A stretch of 64,000 nucleotides of DNA from Cercophora sp. LCS_1 (Eukaryota; Ascomycota; Sordariomycetes; Sordariales; Lasiosphaeriaceae). The DNA lies in contig JAPZLL010000014.1 in assembly GCA_036250225.1 (NCBI GenBank), forward strand, positions 620,001-684,000. Reading direction: 5' to 3'. Of this stretch, positions 36,809 through 47,780 are shown one piece after another. The notes below the pieces were generated by a model, which saw only the letters and a program-made list of their open reading frames with translations, searched no databases and was not told the DNA's origin. The stretch's first letter is position 1. The number at the start of each line of letters is the position of its first letter. The position numbers and the translations under genes are program-made.

Positions 36809-38529
36809 ATGGCCATCATCAGCGGCAAGGAAGAGTTTGGCGATCCGCGTCTCACGCGCATCGCACAGGCCGATAAGGTGCCCTGGTACAAGAAACCTAA
36901 CTTGCGGTTTTTGTATCTGATCCTCATCCCGACCTGCTTGGGCGTGGAATGGACCTCGGGGTTTGACTCGTCCATGATGAATTCGCTGCAGGCCGTGCAA
37001 TCCTGGATTGACTGTAAATCCCACTCTTCTTTCGACACCATTTCGTTGCGAGGGCTGACTTTTGCTGCTAGACTTCGACAACCCGTCCTCCTCCCGCCTC
37101 GGCCTCCTCAACGCAATGTACTCCCTCGGCGCCCTCATGTCCGTCCCCTTCATCCCGACCGTCTCGCAATACCTCGGCCGTCGCCGCACCATCGTCGCCG
37201 CCTCCCTCGTCATGTGCATGGGCGCCGGCATCCAAGCCGGCTCGCGCAACACCGACATGTTCCTCGCCTCGCGCTGGGTCCTCGGCTTCGGCATCCCCTT
37301 TGCCATCGTCAACGCTTCGTCTCTCATCGGCGAGCTCTCGTACGCCAACGAGCGCCCCATCATGACGTCCCTCTTCAACGCCTCCTGGTTCGTCGGCGCC
37401 ATCGTCGCAGCCGGCACAACCTACGGCACCTTCCAGATGAAAAGCACCTGGGCCTGGCGTCTGCCCAGCTTGCTGCAGCTCGTCCCGTCCCTGTTCCAAC
37501 TCACCTTTATGCACTGGTGTCCCGAATCCCCACGCTGGCTCATCTCGCGCGATCGCTCAGACGAGGCCTTTGCCATCCTCCAAAAATACCACAGCGAGGG
37601 CCCAGACGGCGACGAGTTCGTCCGCCTCGAGTTCGCGCAGATCCAGTCCACGCTGGCTCTCGAAAAAGAACTCGCCAGCAAGTTCGTCTGGGCAGACGTG
37701 TTCAGGGATCCACCCATGCGTCGACGGTTCCTGATCGCGAGCGTCATGGGTTTCTTCACCCAGTGGAGCGGGAATGGTCTCCTGAGCTTCTACATGAAGA
37801 AGATTCTCAATCTGGTGGGGATCACTGATGGACGCACCGTGCAGCAGATCATTCTGAGCAATACGTGCTGGGGACTGATCAACGCGGTGCCGATTGCGTT
37901 GATTGCGCCCAGGTTTCGGCGGCGCGTCATGTTTTTGACGTGCACGATTGGAACGGCGGCGGTGTATACCGTCTGGACGGTTGCGTCGGCGAGGGCGGCG
38001 ATTGAGAATTCGAAAGTGGCGGCGATTCCGGTTTTGGTGTTTATTTATATTTATTCCCCGTACGTTCTCCCTTTTCTTTGTTAGAATGGGTGGGTGGATG
38101 AATGGATGGGACTGACGTGAAAACAGGTTTTACAACATCGGATGGAACGCCCTGGCTTATACGTATCTGGTTGAGCTGTTCCCGTACCAGCAACGCGCAA
38201 AGGGCATCGCCGTCGAACAACTCACGGTCCGGTTTGCTGTGTTTTTCAACACGTATATCAACCCGATCGCGCTGGATAGTATCGGGTGGAAGTATTACAT
38301 CTTTTACTGTGTCTGGATTCTCATTGAGATTGCGACGGTGTATTTCTTGTTCCCCGAGACGTATAACCGCACGCTGGAGGAGCTGAGTTTTATGTTTGAG
38401 AGCGATGAGATTCGCAAGAAGCAGGAGCAGAGTGTTGCCAAGGCGTTGGATCTCGAGCTGGAGAATGTTGCGTCGAACACGGGGGCTGGCACGGGAGCGG
38501 ACACAAAGACGGTGGATAAGACGGCTTAG
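36809..38529 (+). CDS. MFS sugar transporter (lactose permease/hexose type)
   Basis: Exons 36809-37013, 37072-38059 and 38127-38529 (introns 58 and 67 bp), 531 residues. It is a 12-helix sugar porter of the plasma membrane importing a sugar, probably with protons. Seen: GFDSSMM after helix 1, LGRRRTIV between helices 2 and 3, PESPRWLISRDR at the end of the first half, and PETYNRTLEEL after helix 12, the standard sugar-porter signatures. FNASWFVGAIVAAGTTYG resembles the fungal lactose/cellodextrin permease-like branch. Both joins restore family sequence (SWIDYFDNP and YSPFYNIGWNALAY). The nearby GH6 enzyme at 42 kb could supply sugars, but there is no evidence they are co-regulated. Confidence 0.92.
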
Positions 38530-38706
38530 TTTGCCTTGTTGGGGACAAAGATTGGGGCAAAATAATGGATTCTTATTGTCATAATCAGCAATGTCTCCCC
38601 GTCGTGTAGGTATAATCAACGGGTTTTACGGGGGGTATCAAATCAGCATCGTCAACCAGCGTGACACTCGCCTGTCTCGGGGCAGAGAAGATGGGTACCT
38701 ACTCAC
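38530..38706. other. Convergent 3' spacer
   Basis: 177 bp between the sugar-transporter stop and the TBP-like stop. No feature seen. Confidence 0.5.
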
Positions 38707-39267
38707 CTACATCCTAAAATCCAACAAAAGCGGAAACAACTTCTGAAACGCCTCCCGCACGTCCTCCAACCCCTTGGCCCCCGTCAACACCAGCTTCCCA
38801 TTCGCGAAAACAAGCGCCACGACCTTCGGGTTCGCGATCCGATAAATCAGACCCGGGAAAATCTCGGGCTCATACCGACTAAACAAATGATTAGCGGCAT
38901 TCAACCCCTCCAATCGTACGTAAAACCCCAACGGACACGACGCCACGAGATTCTGCACCTTGAAATCAGTGAACGTTGTGTTGAAACCAACCTTTTGGAT
39001 GATCCTCGCGTGTTTCCTAGCGGCCAAGCGCGCTTGGTCGGCGGACTTGGCGCCGGTTATGACCATTTTACCAGAGGCAAAAATGAGAGTGGTCGTTTTG
39101 GGGTCGCGGATGCGCATGATGAGGGCGTGGAATTTCTTGCGGTTGTATTCGACGTTGCGGACCTTGGAGGCGAGGAGGCCGAGGTCGACGTGGCAGTTTA
39201 GGGAGGCGGTTGCTACAACGTTTTGGATTGCAGGGTGGGGCCAGGAAGAAGGTGTTTGTTGAGACAT
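38707..39267 (-). CDS. Divergent TATA-binding protein paralogue
   Basis: Single exon, 186 residues: nearly only a TBP core with a 14-residue leader. TBP nucleates transcription by bending TATA DNA. Both direct repeats are present. The two minor-groove Asn are kept (QNVVATA, QNLVASC), as are all four intercalating Phe (KKF and LIF in repeat 1, EIF and LVF in repeat 2) and the TFIIB-contact loop YEPEIFPGL. It differs from canonical fungal TBP at many otherwise fixed sites: RKHARIIQK instead of RKYARIIQK, ANPKVVALVFANGK in repeat 2, and NVEYNRKKF. Canonical fungal TBP genes usually have introns, so this looks like a second, fast-evolving and possibly retroposed copy. The frame is open 102 codons upstream (to 39573) with in-frame ATGs, so a longer N-terminus is possible. 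Confidence 0.9.
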   Translation of the reverse strand: MSQQTPSSWPHPAIQNVVATASLNCHVDLGLLASKVRNVEYNRKKFHALIMRIRDPKTTTLIFASGKMVITGAKSADQARLAARKHARIIQKVGFNTTFTDFKVQNLVASCPLGFYVRLEGLNAANHLFSRYEPEIFPGLIYRIANPKVVALVFANGKLVLTGAKGLEDVREAFQKLFPLLLDFRM

Positions 39268-40282
39268 GATGTGGGAGAGTACTGCACCTGTATGTGGTGT
39301 TTTACAGTGTGGGGTTGTTTTGTTGTTTGGTTCTGGCTCGTCTAGTGTTTGATGGTGTAATGCTGAGTTAATAAATTGCGAGATGGCCCTGCTACATTCC
39401 TGGGCGATGGATTGACTGTTCAAGATATTCCCTCGTCGAGACAAAGGAACAAAGCCATGGTTTGAAACAATCCATTCGAGGAATAGCTTCATTGTTGCCT
39501 TGGCTATGAATGACATTGTCCGACAGTGAGGATGGATACAATGGATTGTGCATTGTGCGTTGTGCATTGTCATAACGTGGCTTTGTTGCCGTGGCGGTGT
39601 TCTCGGACTTGAACGTTTTGTGCTGTGTGGTTTCGCGTGACATTTCGATGAGACACTCGGAGTGCGAGCGGTGTGAACCCGTGGTCGGCTGTGTGTGGTT
39701 GCATCGTGGTTGGCCGGCTCACGGCAACACCATCATAAGATTGTCTCCAGGTTGGGAACCACGGGTCGCTGACCATCCCGTGGTACCCCAAACATGGCCC
39801 CGCATTAGCTGAACTTTGGATGGGCCAATCGCACTTGCCTGCTGTAATCACTTGGCTCTGAGCCTCCTGCACGAACACGAGATAAACTTTGGATCGTTGC
39901 GTCAGTTGCATTGCCGTCCCAAGATCCCACTGGATTTTGCACAGCAGACATCACGATACAGCCTCCTCCTGCAGCGCCCATGCATACAAATGCCCGAGCC
40001 GGGCATTCATGACCGTGATCATCACGAACCCGGCAACCGGCCACACTATTAGACGAACAAGCTTCGCGCCCCTTGTCGTTTCCGATCCCCGATCCGATCT
40101 CACCTTGCTCATTCAGCATGCCTTATACAGGACCTCACTTCTTCAGACGTCGCCAAACCGCCGACAGCATGCTCGCGGCTCATCCCAACGACAATTTCAC
40201 GCATCAAAACAAGCTCAAGAAGAAACCACCGTTCCTCTCGACAAAATGCAGTCCCATTTCGGTCCACCTCAGTAAATTCATC
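39268..40282. other. Divergent region, TBP paralogue and myristoylated protein
   Basis: Contains the open but non-homologous 5' extension of the TBP-like frame (39268-39573), with a short direct repeat of TGTGCATTGT-type units at 39546-39571, and the leader of the 40283 gene. No further gene seen. Confidence 0.45.
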
Positions 40283-41344
40283 ATGGGCAACCGGACGTCG
40301 AAAGCTGAACCTGCTGCGAAACCCGCTCGTCCACCGCGTCCATCACCAACCGAACTGCCCAGTCTTCCCTCGCAGCCAATCTACAAGACATTTCCACATC
40401 GACCAGCGACACTCGTTTCAACAACGCCCAAACCAGCCATCCCGGAGAAGTCGCCCTCCCGCCGCTCCTCCATCTCGCAAGGACCATGGCCCCTACCCCT
40501 GCCCGAACCGTCAATAACACGCGGCCGTTCCTCCTCACGCTCACGCATCCCGTCCTTCCCACCTCAAAAGCGACGCTCTTCAACCTCGGACGCAGTCCCA
40601 CGCTATGACCGCGCTTCGCAGCTAGCAGATTCCTACCGCGCTCTCCTTGATTCACCACCCTGCTCTCCCCCGCCCCAACGCCATGACTCGCCCCGTCGCC
40701 TGCACCACCTCGGCAATCGACCATTGCATCACTCTCCTGCCCTTTCTCACACTCCACCCTCCCCGAGTATTCACAACCCACAACCATATAATTCACCCTC
40801 ACAAACCCCTACCATCAGACCCGTTCTCCCCTCCCTTTCCCTTCCGCCCTGGTCACTTCGTCCATCGTCAGCCACATCCTCCTCAACGGCCATCGACTCG
40901 CCATCCCCTGTGTCATCAGGGCCAAACTCAAACTCAAGCTCATGGCAAGAGCCATACGGTCGAAATAGACGATGGTCTATCTCCTCAGACACAGCTCCCA
41001 AATTACAATCACGCCGACAACAGCGGACCAGTGATGATGTGGGGATGCAGATCTGTCTGAGCATGTTGAGCGATGAGTTGAAAAAGGGACTGGGAAGATC
41101 ACAGCAACTTGGTGGGAACAAAGAGGAGAACGAAAATGGTGTGGATCGGTTGCAGGTCTTGTTGCTGATTGAGGCGTATGAGGGTGTGTTGGACGGGTGT
41201 AGGAAGGAGCTGGGACGGCCGCCCCGGACAAGAGGCGACGAAGGGCGGAGGAAGAGGGTGAAGGAATTGGGGAGGGTTGTGGATTTGTGGTTGGATGCAT
41301 TGTATGGGGTGTATGAGGAGGGATTGGGAGTTGGGATGATTTGA
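40283..41344 (+). CDS. Pro/Ser-rich protein with N-myristoylation signal
   Basis: Single exon, 353 residues from ATG 40283. I prefer this start, although the frame is open from 40073, because it creates MGNRTSK, which fits the N-myristoyltransferase consensus (Gly2, Ser6) and suggests membrane anchoring. Residues about 10-240 are disordered, rich in Pro, Ser and Arg with SPSRRSS and RGRSSSRSR phospho-like patches. The C-terminal 110 residues form a predicted helical domain (MQICLSMLSDELKKGL, then LQVLLLIEAYEGVLDGCRKEL and LGRVVDLWLDALYGVYEE). The helical tail recalls uncharacterised proteins of filamentous ascomycetes; function unknown. Stops 1.3 kb before the GH6 gene start on the opposite strand. 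Confidence 0.72.
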   Translation: MGNRTSKAEPAAKPARPPRPSPTELPSLPSQPIYKTFPHRPATLVSTTPKPAIPEKSPSRRSSISQGPWPLPLPEPSITRGRSSSRSRIPSFPPQKRRSSTSDAVPRYDRASQLADSYRALLDSPPCSPPPQRHDSPRRLHHLGNRPLHHSPALSHTPPSPSIHNPQPYNSPSQTPTIRPVLPSLSLPPWSLRPSSATSSSTAIDSPSPVSSGPNSNSSSWQEPYGRNRRWSISSDTAPKLQSRRQQRTSDDVGMQICLSMLSDELKKGLGRSQQLGGNKEENENGVDRLQVLLLIEAYEGVLDGCRKELGRPPRTRGDEGRRKRVKELGRVVDLWLDALYGVYEEGLGVGMI

Positions 41345-41533
41345 GGGGATGGAGTGTGGGATATGAGTGATAAGTAATGACTTTGGATTTGAATGCACAC
41401 AATATATAATGTATTATCCAGCCCAAAAATCAATTTGAACCAATCTTTTGATCATAGCTGAAAACATGGATTGCCCGCCAAAGCATCGACATGCCATCTC
41501 GTAAACCTACAGGAACCGGATTTGCCATAATGT

Positions 41534-42859
41534 TCAGGTGGTGATACTCGGCTTTGCATTCTCCAACAACATCTCGAAATACGCCTGATTCCACTCTCCT
41601 TCCTCCGGCGACGGCTTAAAGGCTGTCTCTCTCCCGCAAAACGAACCATAGTTGACTGAGGAGGAATCACTCGTGCCATCGGAGACGCCACCCCCTTTGA
41701 CCCAGACGAAAGCGTCCGCCAGTTCGAGGCCCGTGCCTTCAGAAGTTGGCAATCTCCCAAAGCCGGCGCCGTCAACATTGCACCATTCTGTCCAGTCCGC
41801 CCGGACACCGAGGACGCCGTTTCGGCTTGTGTCCATGATGGCGTGGTTGGGCACCCCAGCTTGGCCGAGGAGCTCGCCAAAGAGCCGGACAAACGTCTTT
41901 TCGTTTTGGGCTCTGTTGCGGGGTGTTTCGCGGGTCGTTTCGAATTCGCCGGGTTGAGCGTCCCTAAAGTAGACAGACAGGTTCGTAAGCGACAGTGTAA
42001 CAAGGCGTGGCGGTGGTGGTCGGCTTAATAATTACCACGAGTTCCATCCGCCGGTGTTTACGGCAAAGCCCCGAAGTTGGCTGGGGCTGCCGGCGTTGTT
42101 GTAAATGGACGTGAAGTAGTTTGCTCCTGGTTTGAGGTTGGCGTCCCAGCCGAGCCATCCGCCGTGTCCGGCGTCGAGATATAGCACGGCGTTGGGGAGG
42201 CTCAGAGCGTTGAGCGCGTATGCCACGTTGGTACTGAAGCTTGTGGCAGATGATCCGCACTGTTGGATGTCCGAGTTGACGACGATCGTTGCCAGGGTGT
42301 CGGGCTCGATGATGATGGCAAAGGCCGTCCCGGGGTTCGATTTCAGGATATTCGCGAGGGCTGGATGAGTGAGCTTCTGGTTGGAATGGCAGCAGTGTGC
42401 TACTGACGGTCAATATAGTTTTGCTGGTAGGTCTGAAGGTCCATCGGCTGGAACCGCCGGGAGGAACAGTCATTCTTGTGCGTGCCGTGCAGGACGACGC
42501 CTACAATGTGCTCGCATGGCGCGTTTTTGGCTGCCTCTTCAACGACGGATAGAGTAGACGCATTCTTCCTGCAATCGGGTCAGCATGAATATGGTGAGGA
42601 TCGATCCAGTCACGTACACCCAGATGAACGTCCCAACGTCTGCAATCTTCAGGGCTTTGTTCTTCAAGACATCGTCTTGTATTCCAGCAGCACCATCAAG
42701 CACAAGCTTTTGATAGTGTGGATTCGGATGCAGCTTGTAGGACTTCCAGACGTTGGTGCTGACGTTTAGAAACGCCGGCTCACACTGTGAAGTTGGCTTC
42801 GTGGCGAGGGCCGCGACCACTGCACTAAAGAAACTGGCGAGGCCCAAAAGATTCATCAT
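41534..42859 (-). CDS. Secreted GH6 glycoside hydrolase without CBM
   Basis: Four exons (42859-42618, 42568-42408, 42360-42036, 41963-41534; introns 49, 47 and 72 bp), 385 residues. A signal peptide (about 1-19) leads straight into a GH6 domain with no cellulose-binding module. GH6 enzymes cleave beta-1,4-glucan with inversion. Kept: catalytic acid in IEPDTLAT, YLDAGHGGWLGW, WCNVDGAGFG and FVWVKGGGVSDGTSD. Changed: the loop that reads YDLPxRDC in cellobiohydrolase II is LHGTHKNDC here, keeping only the Asp-Cys, so the Tyr equivalent to T. reesei Tyr169 is lost; the Glu before SDGTS is Val. All joins preserve frame. It is probably an active but specialised secreted glucanase, cellobiohydrolase or endoglucanase unresolved. 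Confidence 0.9.
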
Positions 42860-43539
42860 GTTGGATGAAGCGGTTGCGAGGACGCTCTCTCGTGTTCTAA
42901 AACACATTGCATCCTGGTTTAAATACTTCCTTGGACTCAGCTAAGACTTCTGCCTGCTCGCTTGAGGATTCAGCGGACTGCATGCAGCCCAACTTAGCCT
43001 GTCGCCAATCGATGTTGCAGTTGTATAGTACCGACAGAGTATCATTATATGAATGTTAATGAGGTCACCACTGAGCGAGTTTAGTAGACCATGTGGTTCG
43101 ATGTTGAGAAGCTAACGGTTCCTCTCGAGGTAGTGATTGTGGATCTTCAATTCACTCCTTTTCAGCGGACGCACATCCCTTCGACACCCGGTACGTGCCA
43201 TTTATTTTGCCAAGGACTTGGCACCTGAAATGCCTGAGCTTTCGCACGGATCATGCGCCACAGAGAGAGACGTCAGTCTTACCAGCGAAACTGCCTCGAT
43301 AACCCGGATTCTGTTATCCTTTACGATCGAAGCCAGTTTGCTGTTCTCATTCGCCAGCAACAAAGCCTGACACGTGCATCGGCGTCAGTGTTTATTGATG
43401 TCCAAGGCTCTTCAAGTCTTCGCATGAGAACCAGTCTCGCCTGGCGTTGAGAGCGTGCAGAATGATTTCTCTCTCTGCTGGGAAGCCGAGTATTTTCAAT
43501 TCGGTTTCCCAGGATTGCGATTATCAGTTCTAATGCTAT
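42860..43539. promoter_or_regulatory. GH6 upstream region
   Basis: 680 bp upstream of the GH6 start and 3' of the decayed minus-strand gene. No domain-bearing frame, repeat or tRNA seen. Confidence 0.45.
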
Positions 43540-44170
43540 TTACGCAACATCCCACGCCAACACAAAGTCTTGCTTCCCACCTGGTAAAATATCTGGTGCA
43601 TGCACCTTCACTTTGAGATTCAACGGCACATCGTGCAATACGATCTGCCCGACATTGTTCTTCTGGGGGTGGGTTGAGGTGATCTTGCCGGTGGCCATGT
43701 CGGTGACAGACAAGACAAGTGTGGCTTAGATCTCTGTGCCGCCGATGTCATTGTACACCATTGCGACCTTGAAACACTTGTGCCAAGGAAGCCACCAAAC
43801 CTTATCCATGGATTTTTCCAGGTTGAGAGGGAAAAGGGAAGGTACTTTCGATGCCTCTCCAGTGTCCTGGTTTGCGCAGTTGTTGTAGGGCATGCCCGGT
43901 TACAGAGGTGGGTTTAGGATTCCCCGTAGGGCGTGTGAACAGCTGAGGCGGTAAAAGTCGATGGCGAATTGCATGTGTAGATATTTTTGGGACTGGGCTC
44001 CATCTTTACTTTGAGTGGATCGGGAAGTTGGCTACGTGATGACTTGTCGGCAAGAATCTCAAAGCTCTTCCTACAAGACGGGACCTAGATTGGAAGAAGT
44101 CCAAGAAGACGGAGTTCTGGAAGCTTTTGAAGATGGATGATTACCTACACGAGGAAGAGCGGTTGCTGTA
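43540..44170 (-). pseudogene. Decayed gene of unknown family
   Basis: A minus-strand coding remnant too broken to appear as one ORF. From about 43975 down to a TAA at 43540-43542 one frame reads as coherent protein (MQFAIDFYRL..., MPYNNCANQDTGEASK, DKVWWLPWHKCFKVAMVYND, ITSTHPQKNNVGQIVLHD, ending KQDFVLAWDVA) but has TAA at 43900-43902 and 43726-43728, each one C-to-T change from CAA. Upstream of about 43980 the protein-like reading continues in another frame (FEILADKSS, KVKMEPSPKNIY) and then another (FKSFQNSVFLDFF). I cannot name the family; the composition suggests a beta-rich globular protein. Chance is unlikely given the coherent 140-codon stretch with only two stops. Confidence 0.55.
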
Positions 44171-45386
44171 AGGAAGGTTTCGATTACAAGTTTCCCTTTG
44201 TTGTCCAGTTTCCAGAAGTAGTGTCAGGGGCATCACGATACATCTGACCGGAGTGTTTGTTTTCTTCCGTTTTAGGCCTAGTATAGTTTGTGAGCGGTCA
44301 GGGGCTACGCCCTTTCCGGAGATTGCAATCCTCATTCAATTCAAACCAGAAGAAACATATGACTCTGTGCGTGAGGAAGGAAGAGACCGCTATTAGAACC
44401 GAGCTCTTACCTATCCTATACCCCATCACCTTCTTGACAAAAATACATCGAAAGGATATTCATCCACTGAAGAGGAACAAACCCCCAAAGACCCTAATGC
44501 ATCACTCGATACTCGAATCCCTAGGGTGAATTGAAAAGATAATGGACCCATTCGATGAGAGTGCCTAACAGAGCTTATCACACCGTTTCGGCCACTTGAA
44601 GTGGCGTCAACTGTATTTAGTTAGCCGTTTTTTTTTGTCACCGATCTTGCCCACATTCTAGACATGCGATTTTCCTCCCACTTTCTTAGAAATACTCATG
44701 AAAGCGGCGCTTATGACCACAAGTTAAGGATCCTCCAATCCCGCCACAAATTCGCCCCAAGAAACAGCCCAGGCTCCGGAGATAGAGAAGCCAAGACCTG
44801 TGGGTTGATAACAGAGGCCCCGAAAACCGCTGTCCCGGGATTGAACCATGTGCAACACAATACCGACTATCATCCACCGATAGCGTTGTCTTTACGGCTA
44901 ATTTGATTGCCGACAAAGACGTGGGTGTGGCGGACTGCGGAGGCAGATTCGATCGACATGACTGGATAGAAACCGGTAGACCCCTCCCAGGGCCGGCAGC
45001 TGAGTGCAATGTCACCAAATGATAAATGAAACGAGGTGGGCGAATTAAGGAGATGCCCACCACTCCCAGGCGGAAAGTTCCGTCATCCCTTGCTCCTTTA
45101 CCGCCCAGCCGTCAGGTCTGGACCAAAACTCCCGTTCACCTACCTGGGGCTATCCCACGTGTTCAGCGGTCCGAATTCAACTACAGCCTGGTCAAAGTCC
45201 AGCGCTGATAAATTAAAATGATTGTGTGCAACATGAACCCGGACATTATTTTCCCTTATCAGCGACACCACTACCTCGTACTATTATTAAAACCTGCCAC
45301 CTGCGACCTCCTCTGAGACGGGAGCCTTGTCCCGCCCCGATCTTCACAACTCCCTACAGCCACAACAAGTTTGTTTCTGACCAAAA
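44171..45386. other. Gene-free, AT-richer spacer
   Basis: No recognisable gene on either strand. A GGTTCAATCCC motif on the minus strand near 44840 looks like a tRNA B box but has no foldable tRNA around it. The final 150 bp are the leader of the ankyrin gene. Confidence 0.45.
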
Positions 45387-47780
45387 ATGGAGATAGCAGC
45401 CGCCGTTCTCGGCATTGCCCGCGTAGCCACGAGCGTTGGCCTGCAGGCACGAACGCTGCGCGAACTATGGCAAGACGCTCCGCGAGACGTTTACCACCTA
45501 TGCGACGAGCTAGAAACGGCAAAGACGTTTTTCGACACTCTCCAAAGCGGCATTGTCGACTCTCCGCTCACCCATGACCCCTCGAGGGCGGTGATGCGCC
45601 GAGAGCTGAGTGTGCTGCTCCTCAGGGCAAACAGCATCCTTGCTAGTCTCGAGGTCGTTCTGGCCAAGCTCGTGAGTGGCGGAAACGGCTCGCCGGCCGC
45701 GTTGGCCCTAGCAAGCAGGAGGAGGATCTTGTGGCTGAGGCGGTTGAACAAAATGACAAAGCTCAGGGGCATGTTGCGACGTGCCATGGATGATATCGGG
45801 CAGTACTTGATTCTGCTGAACATGTATACGCTCCTTCTCCCGTACATCAGCTGATATGGATACTGACGCGGCCTCAGCCAAGTCTCCATGACAATCATGA
45901 ATGGAACGCAATCGCGGGGGTCGTCCGCGTCGAGCACCCTCGTCGAAGAGGCCACACAGATGGAACAATCGAGCAGGGAAGTTGCAGTTGAGAGAGCGGC
46001 TGAGAATCTCTCAAACCTAGACGTCGAAGAGAAGCTATTATCCATGGTGGCCAAGATTGACCGACTCGAGAAAGACCTGAACGAGGTCCGAGGCGGAACT
46101 GTTATTGCCGGATTCCCCGACAAACTGCTACGATCCGATACTCTGAACAGTGTCGACGACCCCTGGCCAAGAGCGGTGTCCCGTACGATAAACCGCCTCC
46201 CTATGGCTTCTTCGCTGTGCCGTCGCAACTGCGGGTGTCAATGCCATGCAGCAAAGTCGTCCTCGAGATACACCCGCTGGGAGTTTTCGGGCCTACAACA
46301 CGCTCTCGGGTCCATCAGCATCACCTTTACGGGCTTACCCAATCGCACCCCAACTCCGAGCGAACCTTGCACCGATGCCGGCTGCCGTGACTCCCAGCGG
46401 TACGCCTGCAAGATCCGGTACTCGCTCCCACGCTGGCTCGCACGAGCGGTCATCTCGGCATATTTCTCATGGCATCCCGATACCCCCGAGCTGCTCATCC
46501 GCGTCCACCACGTGTTACCACCCGGCAACGTATCCTACGAGCGAAGCATCTTCGGGAGAATCGTCACCAGAGACAACGAAGGTCTCAAAGCCGCCATCAT
46601 CACGCGGCCCTCTTCCGTCAGCGACATCTGGGCCGGCAGCCGAGGAGCCGACTTTTACGAATCCCCTCTTCACCGCGCGGTGGACTACCAAAATATCTCG
46701 ACCGTGCGCATCCTCATCCAATCCGGCGCTGATCCCCGCCAAGAGGACAGGTCGGGCGAAACACCGGCCTGGCGGGCGTTTAAACGCTTTGTCATAGCTG
46801 GCAGCACCAACGCACGCCAAATCGTGTCCGAGATAGCGCCCCTGTCAGCCCTCTGCGAGGAAGCCGACTTTTCGGACCTGCATCGCGTCCTGGTTGGGGT
46901 TCTCCCCATCAGCTTGGCCACGGCGCTGGCCAACCCTTCCATGCGAGCCCAGGTCAACGACAAGGACACCGTGATGCAGACGACACCGCTGCATATCGCT
47001 GCTCTGCGAGGCACCGTCGGCGACGTGCAAGCCCTCCTTGCCGCCGGAGCACAAGTGGATGCCATGAACCGGGGCGGTTATACGCCGCTGTACTGGGCTT
47101 GCTCCGGCGGCAGGCAGGACGTGGCAGCGCTGCTTCTGCGGGCTGGCGCATCAGTGCATTTCAGCACCGCCAACGGCTCGGGCCTCCTTCATGCTGCTGT
47201 GGTTCTGAGATACCATCCTGGTCTAGTCGACCTGCTCCTTGAGCATGGGGTTGACATTGATGCCGTCAACAAGGCAGGCGACACGGCGTTGGCCATTACT
47301 AGCCAGAACCCGGACGAGAATCCTGTGAAACCTCTGCGGCATTTGATCGAAAAGGGTGCCATGCTCGATACGCAGGACCGGGATGGCAATACGCCGCTGT
47401 TCAACGCAGCGCATTATGGCTCGCCTGAGGTCGCCGAGACTCTGCTCACCAGCGGAGCTGATTATAGCACTGTCAATAATGGTGGCGAGAGCATCTTGCA
47501 TGTTCTAGGTAGGTTCGGCGATTGTGCGGTGATGCGAGTTTTCGCCAGAGCGAAAATGCATGGGCTGGATACCAAGATGCGGGATCTCGAGGGCAAGACG
47601 CCCTTTCAGGCCCTCCTTGCCCGGAGAGACTGCAGTCAGGAACTTGTTGCCACCTTTCAGCAGCTCTTGGACAACTTGGACAACAGTTCCACCGTACATG
47701 GCGATGCAGCAGAGAAGGATGAAGTTGAGGATGAAGAGGAAAGTTTCCATGACGCCTTGGAGAATATGGCTGGTCAATAA
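45387..47780 (+). CDS. Ankyrin-repeat protein with fungal helical N-terminal domain
   Basis: Exons 45387-45823 and 45878-47780 with a 54 bp intron, 779 residues. Layout: an N-terminal all-helical domain (about 1-110, MEIAAAVLGIARVATSVGLQ) of the kind found at the front of fungal NLR-like and ankyrin proteins; a coiled-coil (about 190-215, VEEKLLSMVAKIDRLEKDL); a Cys-rich fungal module CGCQCH ... SGLQHALGSISITFTGLP ... CTDAGC ... LPRWLARAVIS; then about eight ankyrin repeats (from ESPLHRAVDYQNISTVRILI to GKTPFQALLARRD) and an acidic tail. No NACHT ATPase lies between, so it is not a full STAND protein. Likely cytoplasmic; a role in non-self recognition is possible by architecture only. Confidence 0.83.

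Noticed and set aside
44800..44900. tRNA-like B box (GGTTCAATCCC) on the minus strand
   Set aside because: The T stem has an A-G mismatch and no sequence about 70 bases upstream pairs with the supposed acceptor strand, so no cloverleaf forms.
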